A stretch of 64,000 bases of DNA from Pseudomonas chlororaphis subsp. piscium (GCF_003850345.1 NZ_CP027707.1:4712001-4776000), one strand, 5' to 3'; positions 18,621 to 28,296 are shown, counted from the first letter of the stretch. Notes: a model not told the origin generated them from the sequence alone. Numbers and translations: made by a program.

Positions 18621-18862
18621 CACTTCACTCTCTTTCAGGACGAGAACCACAAGTTTCTCGCCGTTTCAGACAGCGATTGCGCGACATTGAGCAGCGCATG
18701 AAGGTAAAGAATGGGTAAGGGTTGTATCGAAAAACCCACAGGTTTCCGGGGACTTGCGTATTCATCCCAGCAGCAGCGAACGGCAGCCCCGCAGACACAG
18801 GCCGTGCCGGAGGTGATTCGCCTGTGCAAGGTTTTTGATACATAGCGGGCGCCGTAGCGCTG

Positions 18863-20077
18863 TCAATTACGCGCCTGGGCCGGTGCCTCCCCCGTTACGG
18901 GTAAGGCTTGCGGGCGACGCAAGGTCAGCACCCCATGGGCCAGCAGGCCAAACAGCAGCCCCCAGAAAGCCGCCGACAAACCGAACAGCGACATGCCCGA
19001 GGCCGTCACCAGGAAAGTGATCAGCGCCGCTTCGCGATCCCGCGGTACGGCCATGGCGCTGCTCAGGGCGCCGCCAATGGCAGCGAACAGCGCAAGCCCA
19101 GCCAGGGCCGCGATCAGTGCCCGGGGAAAGGCGCTGAACAGCGAAACCAGGGTCGCGCCGAAGATCCCCAGCAGCAGGTAGAACAGCCCGCCCATGACCC
19201 CGGCCACATACCGCTTGCCCGGGTCTTCGTGGGCTTCGCGGCCGGTGCAGATGGCCGCGGTGATCGCCGCCAGGTTCAACCCGTGACAACCGAATGGCGC
19301 CAGCAGCAGGCTGGTGAAGGCACTGCTGGCGAGGATCGGGCTGGCCGGCGTGTGGTAGCCGTCGTTGCGCAGCACGGCGATGCCCGGCACGAATTGCCCG
19401 GTCAGGGCCACCACCACCAGCGGCAGCGCGACGTTGAGCACATCGTTCCAGCTGAACGCGGGGCTGATCCAGTGCGGCGTGGCCAGGCCGATCACCAGTG
19501 CCGAGCGGTCGATATCGCCCATCGTCAGGGAGATGGCGCAGCCCACCAGCAGCACGGCCAATACCGCATAACGCGGCGACAGGCGCTTGCACAGCAGGTA
19601 GGTGAAGAACATCGCCCCGACCAGCAGCGGTTTGTCCTGGATCGAGCGGAACAGCCCGGTACCGAAACTGAACAGGATGCCCGCCAGCATCGCCGCGGAA
19701 ATCGCCGCCGGCAGCCGGCCGATGATCTTGTCGAAGATGCCGCACAGGCCGATCAGCAGGATCAGCGCGCTGGCCACCAGGTAGGCACCCACCGCCTCAT
19801 TGAGGCCAATGCCCGGCAGCAACGCCACCAGCAGCGCCGAGCCCGGCGCCGACCAGGCGATGACCACCGGCACCTTGAAGCGCAGGCTGAGGACGATGCC
19901 CAGCACCCCGCTGCCGATGGAAATCGCCCAGACCCAGGACGACAACACTTCCTCGGGCAGGCCCGCGGCCTCGGCCGCCTGGAAGATGATCACCAGCGGC
20001 CCGGCATAGGAAATCAGCGTGGCGATAAACCCGGCCACCAGCGCCGACAACGAAAAGTCCTTGATCAACTGCCGCAT
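18863..20077 (-). CDS. benE: Benzoate/H+ symporter, BenE family
   Basis: A 404-residue inner-membrane transporter with about 12 hydrophobic segments. Family-typical stretches are AGFIATLISYAGPLVII, IVLSLRFKVPVVIAWSAPGSALL and APFGCHGLNLAAITAAICTG. It imports benzoate by proton symport. The ATG at 20077 has GGAG five bases upstream and fits the family; an ATG at 20101 lacks one. It is the last gene of the minus-strand ben block, 80 bp after benK, and presumably under the BenR-controlled Pben promoter. Confidence 0.92.
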   Translation of the reverse strand: MRQLIKDFSLSALVAGFIATLISYAGPLVIIFQAAEAAGLPEEVLSSWVWAISIGSGVLGIVLSLRFKVPVVIAWSAPGSALLVALLPGIGLNEAVGAYLVASALILLIGLCGIFDKIIGRLPAAISAAMLAGILFSFGTGLFRSIQDKPLLVGAMFFTYLLCKRLSPRYAVLAVLLVGCAISLTMGDIDRSALVIGLATPHWISPAFSWNDVLNVALPLVVVALTGQFVPGIAVLRNDGYHTPASPILASSAFTSLLLAPFGCHGLNLAAITAAICTGREAHEDPGKRYVAGVMGGLFYLLLGIFGATLVSLFSAFPRALIAALAGLALFAAIGGALSSAMAVPRDREAALITFLVTASGMSLFGLSAAFWGLLFGLLAHGVLTLRRPQALPVTGEAPAQARN

Positions 20078-20157
20078 GCAAGCTCCGAAGCCCTGAGGCA
20101 TGGCATGACTGAACCGCCGACGCAGGCACCTGGGCGCCCGCGCCGGTCATGGCATCA

Positions 20158-21495
20158 CTACAGCGATGGCGCGCTGGCCTGATTGACCGGCAGCGCCTTG
20201 GCCGGCCGCTGGTAGACGAAACACATCGCCAGCGCCGCCACTGCCCCCGGAATGGCGAAGGCCATGAAGTTATAGTGCAGCGGCAGCTCGATGCTCACCA
20301 AGGCACCACCCAGCAGCGGCCCGACGATGGCCCCGCTGCGGCCGATACCCGAGGCCCAGCCAATGCCGGTGGAACGGATCGTCACCGGATAGAACTGGGC
20401 GACACAGGCGAAGGCCAGGATCTGCGTACCGATGGTGGTGGCCCCGGCAATCGCGATCAGGGCGTACAGCAGCCCGTGCGGGCTCTTGAAGCCGAGCAGG
20501 CTGATGGACACCGCGGCCACGACAAAAAACGCCACCAGGACCTTTTGCAGCTGCAGGCGATCGCCGATCCAGCCGCCGCCCACGGCGCCGAAGATCGCGC
20601 CAAGGTTCAGCACCAGCAGGAACATCAGACTCGAGCCCAGGCTGTAACCGGCGCTGGCCATCAGCTTGGGCAGCCAGGAGTTGAGCGCGTAGACCATCAG
20701 CAGGCAGCAGAAGAACACCACCCAGAGCATCAAGGTGCTCAGCGCACGGCCTTCGCGGAACAGCTGCACCACCGGCGCGCCGGCAGTCTTGAGGTTGGCC
20801 TTGACGAACGAGTCGCCGGGTTGCGGCACGAAGCCCGGCTCGACCCGTTGCAGCACCTGGCGCGCCTCGTCTTCCCGGCCCTGGCGCAGCAGGAAGCCCA
20901 GGGATTCGGGCAGGAACTTGAGAATCAGCGGCAGCAGCAACAACGGGATCGCCGCCACATAAAACACCGCCTGCCAGCCGAAATTCGGCAGCAGCAGGAT
21001 ACCCAGGCCGGCGGACAGCGTGCCGCCCACCGAGTAGCCGCTGAGCATGATCGCCACCAGGGTGCTGCGGATTTTCTTCGGCGCGTATTCGTTCATCAGC
21101 GCCACCACGTTGGGCATCACCCCGCCGATGCCGAGACCGGCGATAAAACGGCAGATGCCGAACTGGGTGGGCGTGGTGGTGAACCCGTTGAGCAGGGTGA
21201 AACCGCTGAACAGCACCACGCAGATGGCGATGACTTTCTTGCAGCCGATACGCTCCGACAGCGAGCCGAAAAACAGCGCGCCGAACATCATGCCGAACAG
21301 CGCATAGCTGCCCAGCGCCCCGGCCTGCAGCGGGCTCAGGCCCCACTCCTGCATCAGCACCGGCAGCACCACGCCGTAGATCACCAGGTCGTAGCCGTCG
21401 AAGATGATGATCAGCGCGCACCAGAACAGCACGCGCCAGTGAAAGGCATTGAAGCGTGCCTCGTCGATCAATTGATTGCTGTCTATGTTTCGCAT
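20158..21495 (-). CDS. benK: MFS aromatic acid:H+ symporter (BenK-type)
   Basis: A 445-residue protein with 12 transmembrane helices of the aromatic acid/H+ symporter family. Motifs are FDGYDLVIYGVVLP in helix 1 and GSLSERIGCKKVIAI in loop 2-3, the DGYD signature being characteristic of the family. It should take up benzoate for the adjacent dioxygenase. It sits between benD and benE on the same strand. A REP palindrome in the benD-benK gap may act on mRNA stability. Confidence 0.92.
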   Translation of the reverse strand: MRNIDSNQLIDEARFNAFHWRVLFWCALIIIFDGYDLVIYGVVLPVLMQEWGLSPLQAGALGSYALFGMMFGALFFGSLSERIGCKKVIAICVVLFSGFTLLNGFTTTPTQFGICRFIAGLGIGGVMPNVVALMNEYAPKKIRSTLVAIMLSGYSVGGTLSAGLGILLLPNFGWQAVFYVAAIPLLLLPLILKFLPESLGFLLRQGREDEARQVLQRVEPGFVPQPGDSFVKANLKTAGAPVVQLFREGRALSTLMLWVVFFCCLLMVYALNSWLPKLMASAGYSLGSSLMFLLVLNLGAIFGAVGGGWIGDRLQLQKVLVAFFVVAAVSISLLGFKSPHGLLYALIAIAGATTIGTQILAFACVAQFYPVTIRSTGIGWASGIGRSGAIVGPLLGGALVSIELPLHYNFMAFAIPGAVAALAMCFVYQRPAKALPVNQASAPSL

Positions 21496-21550
21496 GGCAT
21501 CTGACTCTTGTTGTTGTTTTAGGAGAAACCGGATGTGCGTTTACGCAGTC

Positions 21551-21633
21551 CTGTAGGAGCGAGGCTTGCCCGCGATTGGAGCGCTGCGGTGTGTCAGGCC
21601 GGACGCCATCGCGGGCAAGCCTCGCTCCTACAG
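21551..21633. repeat. REP doublet between benK and benD
   Basis: An inverted REP pair: CTGTAGGAGCGAGGCTTGCC (left) and GGCAAGCCTCGCTCCTACAG (right), flanking ATTGGAGCGCTGCGG-type spacer sequence. It is inside the presumed ben operon. Confidence 0.92.
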
Positions 21634-21664
21634 TTGGGTGCGGTTTTCGATGACGCCTGATACT

Positions 21665-22438
21665 TCAGCCCTGGTCGCCCCCGCCTACCGGCATGACCAT
21701 GCCGGTGATGTAGGACGCCTCGTCGGAGGCCAGGAACAGGATCGCCGCGGCCTGCTCGTCGATGGTGCCGTAGCGTTTCATCAGGGTGCTGTCGAGGGTC
21801 TGGTCGACGATCTGCTGGTACCAGACCTTTTCCTCGGCGCTCTGCTCGGCGCTGTTGCGCGGAATGCGCCGTGGCGGCGCTTCGGTGCCGCCAGGGGCGG
21901 TCGCGTTGACCCGCACCCCGCGCCCGGCGGTCTCGAACGCCAGGCAGGCGGTCAGGGCATTCACCCCGCCCTTGGCCGCGCCATAGGGCACGCGGTTGAT
22001 GCTGCGGGTGGCGATGGACGACACGTTGACGATGGCGCCGCTGCCCTGCTCCAGCATGTAGGGCAGCGCCGCGTGGCAGCACCACAAGGTGGGGAACAGC
22101 GAACGGCGCACTTCGGCTTCGATCTGCTGTTCTTCATAGTGCTCGAACGGCTTGGCCCAGATGGTGCCGCCGACGTTGTTGACCAGCACGTCGAGGCGCC
22201 CGAAACGCTCGACGGCGGCGGCCATCACCCGGCTGCATTCGGCGTACCGCTCAAGGTCGGCGGTCAGCGCCAGCACCTCGAACCTGGGGGCCAGCTCGGC
22301 CTGCAACTCGAACACCAGCTCGGAGCGGTCCACCAGCACCAGCCGCGCGCCCTCCTCGGCCAGGCGCTCGGCAACCCGCCGGCCAATGCCCTGTGCCGCC
22401 CCGGTGACCAGGGCGACTTTTTCCTCGAATCTGCTCAT
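21665..22438 (-). CDS. benD: 1,6-dihydroxycyclohexa-2,4-diene-1-carboxylate dehydrogenase
   Basis: A 257-residue SDR that oxidises and decarboxylates the benzoate cis-diol to catechol with NAD+. TGAAQGIG is at residues about 12-19, NNVGGTIWAKPFEHY near 85-100 and the catalytic YGAAKGG near 152-158. ATAPGGTEAPPRRIPRN is typical of BenD/XylL rather than of general SDRs. It lies downstream of benC with a REP doublet in the gap. Confidence 0.95.
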   Translation of the reverse strand: MSRFEEKVALVTGAAQGIGRRVAERLAEEGARLVLVDRSELVFELQAELAPRFEVLALTADLERYAECSRVMAAAVERFGRLDVLVNNVGGTIWAKPFEHYEEQQIEAEVRRSLFPTLWCCHAALPYMLEQGSGAIVNVSSIATRSINRVPYGAAKGGVNALTACLAFETAGRGVRVNATAPGGTEAPPRRIPRNSAEQSAEEKVWYQQIVDQTLDSTLMKRYGTIDEQAAAILFLASDEASYITGMVMPVGGGDQG

Positions 22439-22483
22439 CTCAAAACCTCATTCCGCTAGGCCGACGCACCACTGCACCTTCTT

Positions 22484-22577
22484 CTGTAGGAGCGAGGCTT
22501 GCCCGCGATAGCGATAGTGCGTGCAGCGCTGACCTTTCAGCCTGTCGGCTGATCGCGAGCAAGCTTCGCTCCTACAG
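22484..22577. repeat. REP doublet between benD and benC
   Basis: The left unit CTGTAGGAGCGAGGCTTGCC and the right unit AGCAAGCTTCGCTCCTACAG are of different sequence variants (GGCTTGCC versus AAGCTTGCT), so the pair is a hybrid doublet. It is intragenic to the ben operon. Confidence 0.9.
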
Positions 22578-22591
22578 AATTGGGGTGGGTT

Positions 22592-23605
22592 TCAGGCCGC
22601 GCTGGCGGCGAATTTTTCGTAGTAGAAATTGGCCGGGGCGATGCCCTGCTCACGGATGAACTGGCTCACCGCCTCGACCATCGGCGGCGGGCCGCACAGG
22701 TACACGTCCACATCGCCATCGTTCAGGTGCTTGGGTTCGATATGCTGGGTCACGTAGCCCTTGAGCGGGTGGCGGCTCTCGGGGTTGGCCACGCAAGCGC
22801 TGAAGCTGAAGTTGGGAATGCGCGCGGCGAAGGCTTCCAGGCGATCCATTTCCACCAGGTCGAAGTCGTTGGTCACCCCATAGATCAGGTGCAACGGATG
22901 CTCGCTGCCCTGCTCGGCGATTTTCTCCAGCATCGCGGTGAACGGCGCCAGCCCGGTGCCGCCAGCCAGCAGCAACAGCGGCCGGCGAATATCCCGCAGG
23001 TAGAAGCTGCCTAGGGGCCCGGCCAGGCTCATGTGATCGCCGGCTTTCGCCAGGCCGGTGAGGAAGCTGCTCATCAAGCCGCCCGGCACGTTGCGGATCA
23101 GGAAGCTGACCTCGCCGTCGCGCTGCAGCGAGCTGAAGGAATAGGCGCGGGTCTGTTCGCTGCCGGGCACGCCGAGGTTGACGTACTGCCCCGGCAGAAA
23201 CGCCAGCTTGCTCAGGGCCTCTCCCTTGATCGACAGCGCTATGGTGCTGTCGGACAGCTGGCGCACCGCGCTGATGGTGGCATCGAAGGTGGCCTGGGCG
23301 GTGCGGCAGACTTGTGACGAAGCCGGCACCCGCACCACGCAGTCGCTCAAGGCGCGCATCTGGCAGGTCAGCACGAAGCCCTGCTCGGCTTCATCCGCGG
23401 TCAGCGCATCGTCAATGTATTCCTCGCCCAGGTCGTAACGCCCGGCTTCGGCAAAACACTTGCAGGTGCCGCAGGCGCCGTCGCGGCAGTCCAGGGGGAT
23501 GTTGATGCCCTGGCGGTAGGCGGCATCGGCCAGGGTTTCGCCGGCATTGGCGGCGACGAAGCGGGTCACCCCGTCTTCGAAATTGAGTGCGATTTGATGA
23601 GTCAT
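22592..23605 (-). CDS. benC: Benzoate 1,2-dioxygenase electron transfer component
   Basis: A 337-residue reductase feeding electrons from NADH to BenAB. The N-terminal chloroplast-type [2Fe-2S] ferredoxin (about residues 1-95) has CRDGACGTCKC plus a downstream Cys in LTCQM. The FAD domain has RAYSFSS, and the NAD domain has LLLAGGTGLAPF and CGPPPMVEAV. The ATG at 23605 is preferred over 23632 because the ferredoxin fold begins at MTHQIALNF. It is 10 bp after benB. Confidence 0.96.
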   Translation of the reverse strand: MTHQIALNFEDGVTRFVAANAGETLADAAYRQGINIPLDCRDGACGTCKCFAEAGRYDLGEEYIDDALTADEAEQGFVLTCQMRALSDCVVRVPASSQVCRTAQATFDATISAVRQLSDSTIALSIKGEALSKLAFLPGQYVNLGVPGSEQTRAYSFSSLQRDGEVSFLIRNVPGGLMSSFLTGLAKAGDHMSLAGPLGSFYLRDIRRPLLLLAGGTGLAPFTAMLEKIAEQGSEHPLHLIYGVTNDFDLVEMDRLEAFAARIPNFSFSACVANPESRHPLKGYVTQHIEPKHLNDGDVDVYLCGPPPMVEAVSQFIREQGIAPANFYYEKFAASAA

Positions 23606-23615
23606 GGCAGTCGCC

Positions 23616-24104
23616 TCAGAGGTGGTAGACATCGACGACCTGACGAACGTAATCGTTCTTCAGGATGACTTTCTTGGCCAGGATCAGCGGGTTCTCGCCC
23701 CGCACGTCGAGGGTGTAGAAGCTGGTGCCGAAGTAGCTGTCGACGGTCTTGTAGCGAAAGCTCAGGGTGTGCCAGTTGAAGCGCACCTTGCACAGGCCGT
23801 CGGCCTGCTCCAGCACCTCGATGTTGCTCAGGTTGTGCGAGGTGCGGGTGTCGGGAATGCTCGCGCTGGAGCGCTCGGTCTTGATCCGGAACACCCGGTC
23901 TTCCAGGCCGCAGCGGCTGCCGTACCAGATCAGCGAGATTTCCCGCTGCGGGTCTTCGGTGAGCTCGTCGTTGTCGTCCCAGGACGGCATCCAGAAGGTC
24001 GCGTCGGCGGCGTAGAGCTCCAGCCAGCTGTCCCAGTCCTTGTCGTCCAGGTAGCGCGCTTCGCGGTAGAGAAAGTCGCGCACGGTGTCATGGGAAATGC
24101 TCAT
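23616..24104 (-). CDS. benB: Benzoate 1,2-dioxygenase small (beta) subunit
   Basis: A 162-residue beta subunit of the ring-hydroxylating dioxygenase, with an NTF2-like/cystatin-like fold: YREARYLDDKDWDSWLELYAADATFWMPSWDD and SYFGTSFYTLDVRGENPLI. It forms the structural core of the alpha3beta3 enzyme. Its ATG overlaps the benA stop by one base (TGATG), so translation is probably coupled. Confidence 0.95.
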   Translation of the reverse strand: MSISHDTVRDFLYREARYLDDKDWDSWLELYAADATFWMPSWDDNDELTEDPQREISLIWYGSRCGLEDRVFRIKTERSSASIPDTRTSHNLSNIEVLEQADGLCKVRFNWHTLSFRYKTVDSYFGTSFYTLDVRGENPLILAKKVILKNDYVRQVVDVYHL

Positions 24105-25465
24105 CACACAGCCTCCACGGCAATGGTTCGCGCGGCTTGGGCGGCAAGCGCCTCGAGCATGGTTTGCTGCCAGTACCTGTGCTGCATCACAAACAGGCCT
24201 TCGTCTTCGGTGCGCACGCCGCTGAGGATCGGTTGCAGGTCGATTTCTTTGGCCGCGTCGTCCGCGCCCTCGACCCAGTGTTCGGCGCCGCGGGACATGT
24301 CGTTCCAGGCATTGCCGCTGCCCTGGTAGCCCATCTGGCAGGAACGGAATTCCTCCAGGTCGTCCGGGGTGGCCATGCCGCTGACGTTGAAGAAGTCCTC
24401 GTACTGGCGGATGCGCATGGCCCGGGCTTCGTCGCTTTCGCCCTTGGGCGCGATGCAGTAGATGGTGATCTCGGTACGGTCCACCGAGATCGGCCGGGCG
24501 ATGCGGATCTGCGAGCTGAACTGGTCCATCAGGTAGACGTTGGGGTACAGGCACAGGTTGCGCGAGTTCTCGATCATCCAGTCGGCGCGGGCTTGGCCGA
24601 AGTCACGGGCCAGCTCGTCGCGACGCTCGTAGAGCGGACGGTCCTCGGGGTTGGACCAGCGGGTCCAGAGCAACATGTGACCCTTGTCGAAGGAGTAGAA
24701 ACCACCGCCCTGCTTGGCCCAGCTGCCGGCGCTCATGGTCTTGATTTCTTCGCCGGCTTCGCGCTGCTTGCGCTGGCTCTGGGTGGCGGCGTAGTTCCAG
24801 TGCACCGAGCTGACGTGGTAGCCGTCGGCGCCGTTTTCCGCGGTGAGTTTCCAGTTGCCTTCGTAGATGTAGCTCGAGGAACCGCGCAGCACTTCCAGGC
24901 CGTCGGCGGACTGGTCGACGATCATGTCGATGATCTTCGCCGACTCACCCAGGTGCTCCACCAGGGGCAGCACGTCGGGGTTGAGGCTGCCGAACAGGAA
25001 GCCGCGATAGGACTCGAAGCGCGCGACCTTGGTCAGGTCATGGGAGCCTTCGCAATTGAAGCTCGACGGATAACCCGCGGCGGCCGGGTCCTTGACCTTG
25101 AGCAGCTTGCCGGAGTTGTTGAAGGTCCAGCCGTGGAACGGGCAGGTGTAGGACGACTTGTTGCCAGTCTTGTGCCGGCAGAGCATGGCGCCACGATGGC
25201 TGCAGGCGTTGAGGAAGGCGTTGAGTTCACCGTCCTTGTTGCGCGCGATGAAGACCGACTGCCGGCCCATGGTGGTGGTGTAGTAGTCGTTGGTGTTGGG
25301 GATCTGGCTCTCGTGGGCTAGGTACAGCCAGTTCCCCTCGAAGATGTGCTGCATTTCCAGGTCGAACAACCGAGGGTCGGTGAACATCTCCCGCTTGCAG
25401 CGGTAGACGCCCCGGTCACGGTCTTCTTCAAGCAGTGAGTGAAGGTATTCGGGTCGCAGGGTCAT
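24104..25465 (-). CDS. benA: Benzoate 1,2-dioxygenase large (alpha) subunit
   Basis: A 453-residue catalytic subunit converting benzoate, O2 and NADH to the 1,2-cis-diol. Rieske ligands are Cys88/His90 (NACSHRG) and Cys108/His111 (CPFHGW). The mononuclear iron and bridging Asp region reads [15 protein letters not shown] (Asp214, His217, His222). GGAGG precedes the ATG. It is the first gene of benABC(D)KE, behind two BenR boxes. Confidence 0.97.
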   Translation of the reverse strand: MTLRPEYLHSLLEEDRDRGVYRCKREMFTDPRLFDLEMQHIFEGNWLYLAHESQIPNTNDYYTTTMGRQSVFIARNKDGELNAFLNACSHRGAMLCRHKTGNKSSYTCPFHGWTFNNSGKLLKVKDPAAAGYPSSFNCEGSHDLTKVARFESYRGFLFGSLNPDVLPLVEHLGESAKIIDMIVDQSADGLEVLRGSSSYIYEGNWKLTAENGADGYHVSSVHWNYAATQSQRKQREAGEEIKTMSAGSWAKQGGGFYSFDKGHMLLWTRWSNPEDRPLYERRDELARDFGQARADWMIENSRNLCLYPNVYLMDQFSSQIRIARPISVDRTEITIYCIAPKGESDEARAMRIRQYEDFFNVSGMATPDDLEEFRSCQMGYQGSGNAWNDMSRGAEHWVEGADDAAKEIDLQPILSGVRTEDEGLFVMQHRYWQQTMLEALAAQAARTIAVEAV

Positions 25466-25502
25466 GGCCGCCGCCTCCGTTGTTTTTATTCAGGCAAGGC
25501 TC

Positions 25503-25508
25503 ATGCTA
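25503..25508 (-). promoter_or_regulatory. Putative -10 hexamer of the ben promoter
   Basis: On the minus strand TAGCAT lies 22 bp past the proximal BenR box, and the box itself takes the -35 position as in XylS-activated Pm. It predicts a start near 25495 and a leader of about 30 nt before benA. Confidence 0.6.
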
Positions 25509-25529
25509 GGGCGGGGTGCGCGGGGGCAA

Positions 25530-25565
25530 TATCCGTTGCGTGCAGACCACTATCCGTTTTCTGCA
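25530..25565 (-). promoter_or_regulatory. Tandem BenR/XylS boxes upstream of benA
   Basis: On the minus strand two direct 15-mers of the form TGCA-N6-GGATA occupy 25551-25565 and 25530-25544, a 21-bp period. This matches the XylS/BenR target (TGCAN6GGNTA, two copies) described for Pm/Pb. BenR with benzoate should activate benA from here. Confidence 0.88.
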
Positions 25566-25773
25566 GAGTTTTGTAGGGCAAGTCCTACAGGGGGTAGCCG
25601 CCGAGGCTGCGCTCGGGTTGCAAGGAAGTCCGATGCAGTGGCCGCCACTCGGGCGTCGCATTTATCCAGAACGATCGTGGTTTCAGGTTTTACGACTGCT
25701 GCGCAGTCGATCGCAGCCTCGCGGGCTCGGCAGCGGCTACGAGGAATCGGGGATGACGTGGCGGACACGGTTT

Positions 25774-25869
25774 CTGTAGGAGCGGCCGGTCGACGCTCGA
25801 TTGCCGGCGATGGCAGGCGACGCGGTGGGTCAGATCCGACGCTATCGCGAGCAAGCTTCGCTCCTACAG
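25774..25869. repeat. REP doublet between benA promoter and benR
   Basis: The left unit CTGTAGGAGCGGCCGGTCGA is diverged; the right unit AGCAAGCTTCGCTCCTACAG is standard. It lies just 3' of benR. Confidence 0.82.
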
Positions 25870-25886
25870 AGGCAAATACGTCAATA

Positions 25887-26843
25887 TCATGGCCGGCGTC
25901 TGAGGGTATCGGACGGCAGTTCGCCGAATTGCTTGCGGTAGCTTTCCGAGAAGCGTCCCAGGTGCAGGAAGCCGAAGTCCATGGCCAGTTCAGTGATGTT
26001 GCGCACATTGCAGCTGGGGTCGCGCAGGCAGGCATGGATCCGCTCGAGTTTCTTCTGGCGAATGTAGCGCATGGGCGTGGTGCGGGCGTTGCGCTCGAAC
26101 AGCGCATAGAGCGAACGCAGGCTCATCTGCGCCTGCTGCGCCAGCTCCTCGCAGCCGATGTCCTGCTTGAGGTTGCGCTCGATGTAATCGGCAATCGTCT
26201 CGAAGGTCGCCGACGACGACCCCAGGCCCGCGCGCCGGATGTTGGTCTTCATCAGGCTGAGCATCTTGCTCGCGACGATCTGCGCGTAATGCTCCTGCAC
26301 CCGCGGGATGCATTCGGCGGCTTCGGCTTCGCGGCAGACCACGCCCAACAGGTTGATAAAGCCTTCCAGTTCATCCAGCTGGTAGCGGTTGCCCACGAAG
26401 CGCACCCCCTGCCCCGGATACAGCCAGCGCTGCTCCTGGCACACCGACTCCAGCAGGCGGGTGGGCACCTTGATGATGAATTTCTCGCAGTCGTCGGAAT
26501 AGGTCAGGTCCACCGGATCGTCGGGGTTGATCAGCAGCAGCTCGCCCGGGGCGAAGTAATGTTCCTGGCGATGGCCGCGCCACAGGCAGTGGCCGCGCAG
26601 CAGCACTTGCAGGTGGTAGATGGTTTCCAGCGCCGGCGAGGTGACGCGCACGCTGCCGCCGTAGCTGAGCGAGCACAGGTCGAGGCTGGCGAACTGCCGA
26701 TGATTGAGGCTGGCCTGGGGACTGCCGGCCTTGGGCAAACGGATGCAGTGGCTGCCCACATGCTGGTTGACATAGCCGGACACAGCATAGGGATCGGCCT
26801 GGGCAAATACCCTGCTGCGCTCACTCAACAGATGCGTTTCCAT
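25887..26843 (-). CDS. benR: AraC-family activator of benzoate catabolism, BenR
   Basis: A 318-residue XylS/AraC activator that responds directly to benzoate. The N-domain (about 1-200) is a cupin-like effector region (FAPGELLLINPDDPVDLTY, LYPGQGVRFVGNRYQ). The C-terminal 100 residues hold two HTH motifs (CEELAQQAQMSLRSLYALF; CNVRNITELAMDFGFLHLGRFSESYRKQFGELPSD). The location between catA and benA, and the paired BenR boxes upstream of benA and the porin, support the name. Confidence 0.94.
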   Translation of the reverse strand: METHLLSERSRVFAQADPYAVSGYVNQHVGSHCIRLPKAGSPQASLNHRQFASLDLCSLSYGGSVRVTSPALETIYHLQVLLRGHCLWRGHRQEHYFAPGELLLINPDDPVDLTYSDDCEKFIIKVPTRLLESVCQEQRWLYPGQGVRFVGNRYQLDELEGFINLLGVVCREAEAAECIPRVQEHYAQIVASKMLSLMKTNIRRAGLGSSSATFETIADYIERNLKQDIGCEELAQQAQMSLRSLYALFERNARTTPMRYIRQKKLERIHACLRDPSCNVRNITELAMDFGFLHLGRFSESYRKQFGELPSDTLRRRP

Positions 26844-26933
26844 AAGCGGGTCACTCTCATTGTTATTATCGGGCGGTGATCGTTCGCCACCGCTGGCACA
26901 TCACGCAAAACATCGACCACGGCTCACAACGGC

Positions 26934-26968
26934 AAAAACCACGGGATAACCTTCACGTTATCCCGTGG
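26934..26968 (-). terminator. Rho-independent terminator of catBCA
   Basis: A 12-bp perfect stem CCACGGGATAAC / GTTATCCCGTGG with a 6-nt loop, followed on the minus strand by a T-run (TTTTT). It is placed 26 bp after the catA stop. Confidence 0.92.
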
Positions 26969-26993
26969 CCCCGGATCGGGATCTGCCGCTATG

Positions 26994-27923
26994 TCAGTCC
27001 TCCAGTGCTCGTACCCGCTCCAGGCGATGCTGCTCCTCGGGCTGGGCGGACGACTGCAGGGTGAAGTCGAAGTCGATCTCGGCGAAACGCCCGCTGACCC
27101 CATGCTGCGCCGCACGCTGCTGATCGTCGCTGAAGGTGATCTTGGCGATCAGCTCGTCGCGGGTGGCGTAGGCGAAATCGTCGTGCAGGTACTGATCGCC
27201 ATCGAGGTTGATCTGGGTGGTCAGGTGACGGTGGTCATCGGCCGAGATGAAGAAGTGGATATGCGCCGGACGCTGGCCGTGACGGCCCAGCTGGTCGAGC
27301 AGCTGCTGGGTCGGACCGTCCGGTGGGCAGCCGTAGCCCGAAGGCACGATGCTGCGGAAACGGTAGCGGCCTTCGGCATCGGTGACGATGCGGCGACGCA
27401 GGTTGAACTCCGACTGGGCGGTATCGAAGTAGGAATAGGTACCGCCGGTGTTGGCGTGCCAGACATCGACAATGGCTCCGGCCAGCGGCTGGCCAGCGGT
27501 GTCGCGCACCTGGCCTTGCATGAACAGCACCACGCCCGGATCGCGGCCGTCGTCGAGGCGCGCCTCACCCTGGCTCAGCGGCGCACCGGCCACGTACAGC
27601 GGGCCTTCGATGGTGCGCGGGGTGCCGCCGGTCTTGCCGGCCTGCTCGTCGGCGGCGTCCATCAGCAGGTCCAGGTAGTGCTCCAGGCCCAGGCCGGCCA
27701 CCAGCAGCCCGGCTTCCTGGCGCGCGCCGAGCACGTTGAGGTAGTTGACCGCCTTCCAGAATTCTTCCGGGGTCACCTCGAGGTCCTCGATGATGTTCAC
27801 CGTGTCACGCAGGATGCGGTACACCAGAGCCTTGGTGCGCGGGTTGCCCTGGTCGTTGAACTGGCCGCTGACTTCTTCGAGAAATTTCTGGGCGCTGGCA
27901 GTGTGGGAAATTCGGACGTTCAT
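26994..27923 (-). CDS. catA: Catechol 1,2-dioxygenase
   Basis: A 309-residue intradiol dioxygenase cleaving catechol to cis,cis-muconate with non-haem Fe(III). The N-terminal helical dimerisation domain (about 1-105) precedes the beta-sandwich. Ligand motifs are visible: GPLYVAGAP, VDVWHANTGGTYSYFD, RYRFRSIVPSGYG, RPAHIHFFISADDH (Tyr/Tyr/His/His set). It is the last gene of catBCA, 51 bp after catC, with a terminator behind it. Confidence 0.96.
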   Translation of the reverse strand: MNVRISHTASAQKFLEEVSGQFNDQGNPRTKALVYRILRDTVNIIEDLEVTPEEFWKAVNYLNVLGARQEAGLLVAGLGLEHYLDLLMDAADEQAGKTGGTPRTIEGPLYVAGAPLSQGEARLDDGRDPGVVLFMQGQVRDTAGQPLAGAIVDVWHANTGGTYSYFDTAQSEFNLRRRIVTDAEGRYRFRSIVPSGYGCPPDGPTQQLLDQLGRHGQRPAHIHFFISADDHRHLTTQINLDGDQYLHDDFAYATRDELIAKITFSDDQQRAAQHGVSGRFAEIDFDFTLQSSAQPEEQHRLERVRALED

Positions 27924-27974
27924 GGTTATTCCTCATCTTGTATTTATTAGAGTGTGGAGCGAGCCGGCGCGGGC

Positions 27975-28265
27975 TCAGCGGTCATCCGCATGAATGGACG
28001 AAGGATGCCTGCACAGCGCATTCACTTCGATAGCCATGTACGGGTACAGCGGCAGTTGCATCAGCAGGTCGTGCAGTTCCTGCACGCTGTCGACGTCGAA
28101 TACGCTGTAGTTGGCATACAGGCCGGCGATGCGCCACAGGTGCCGCCACTTGCCCTGCTCCTGCAGGCGCTGGGCCAGGGCCTTTTCGTCGGCCTTGAGC
28201 TGGGCGGCGCGCTCGGGGTTCATGTCGACCGGCAGGTTCACGGTCATTTTGACGTGGAACAGCAT
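27975..28265 (-). CDS. catC: Muconolactone delta-isomerase
   Basis: A 96-residue enzyme converting muconolactone to beta-ketoadipate enol-lactone, forming a ferredoxin-like decamer. MLFHVKMTVNLPVDM is the family N-terminus, and GKWRHLWRIAGLYANYSVFDV and LHDLLMQLPLYPYM are conserved. GAGGAG lies just before the ATG. It is 31 bp downstream of catB. Confidence 0.96.
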   Translation of the reverse strand: MLFHVKMTVNLPVDMNPERAAQLKADEKALAQRLQEQGKWRHLWRIAGLYANYSVFDVDSVQELHDLLMQLPLYPYMAIEVNALCRHPSSIHADDR

Positions 28266-28296
28266 GGTGCTCTCCTCAGACGTGATGAATGGCAGT

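Noticed and set aside
18908..20182. A 424-codon plus-strand frame opposite benE
   Set aside because: Gln/Arg/His-rich shadow of benE with no recognisable fold.
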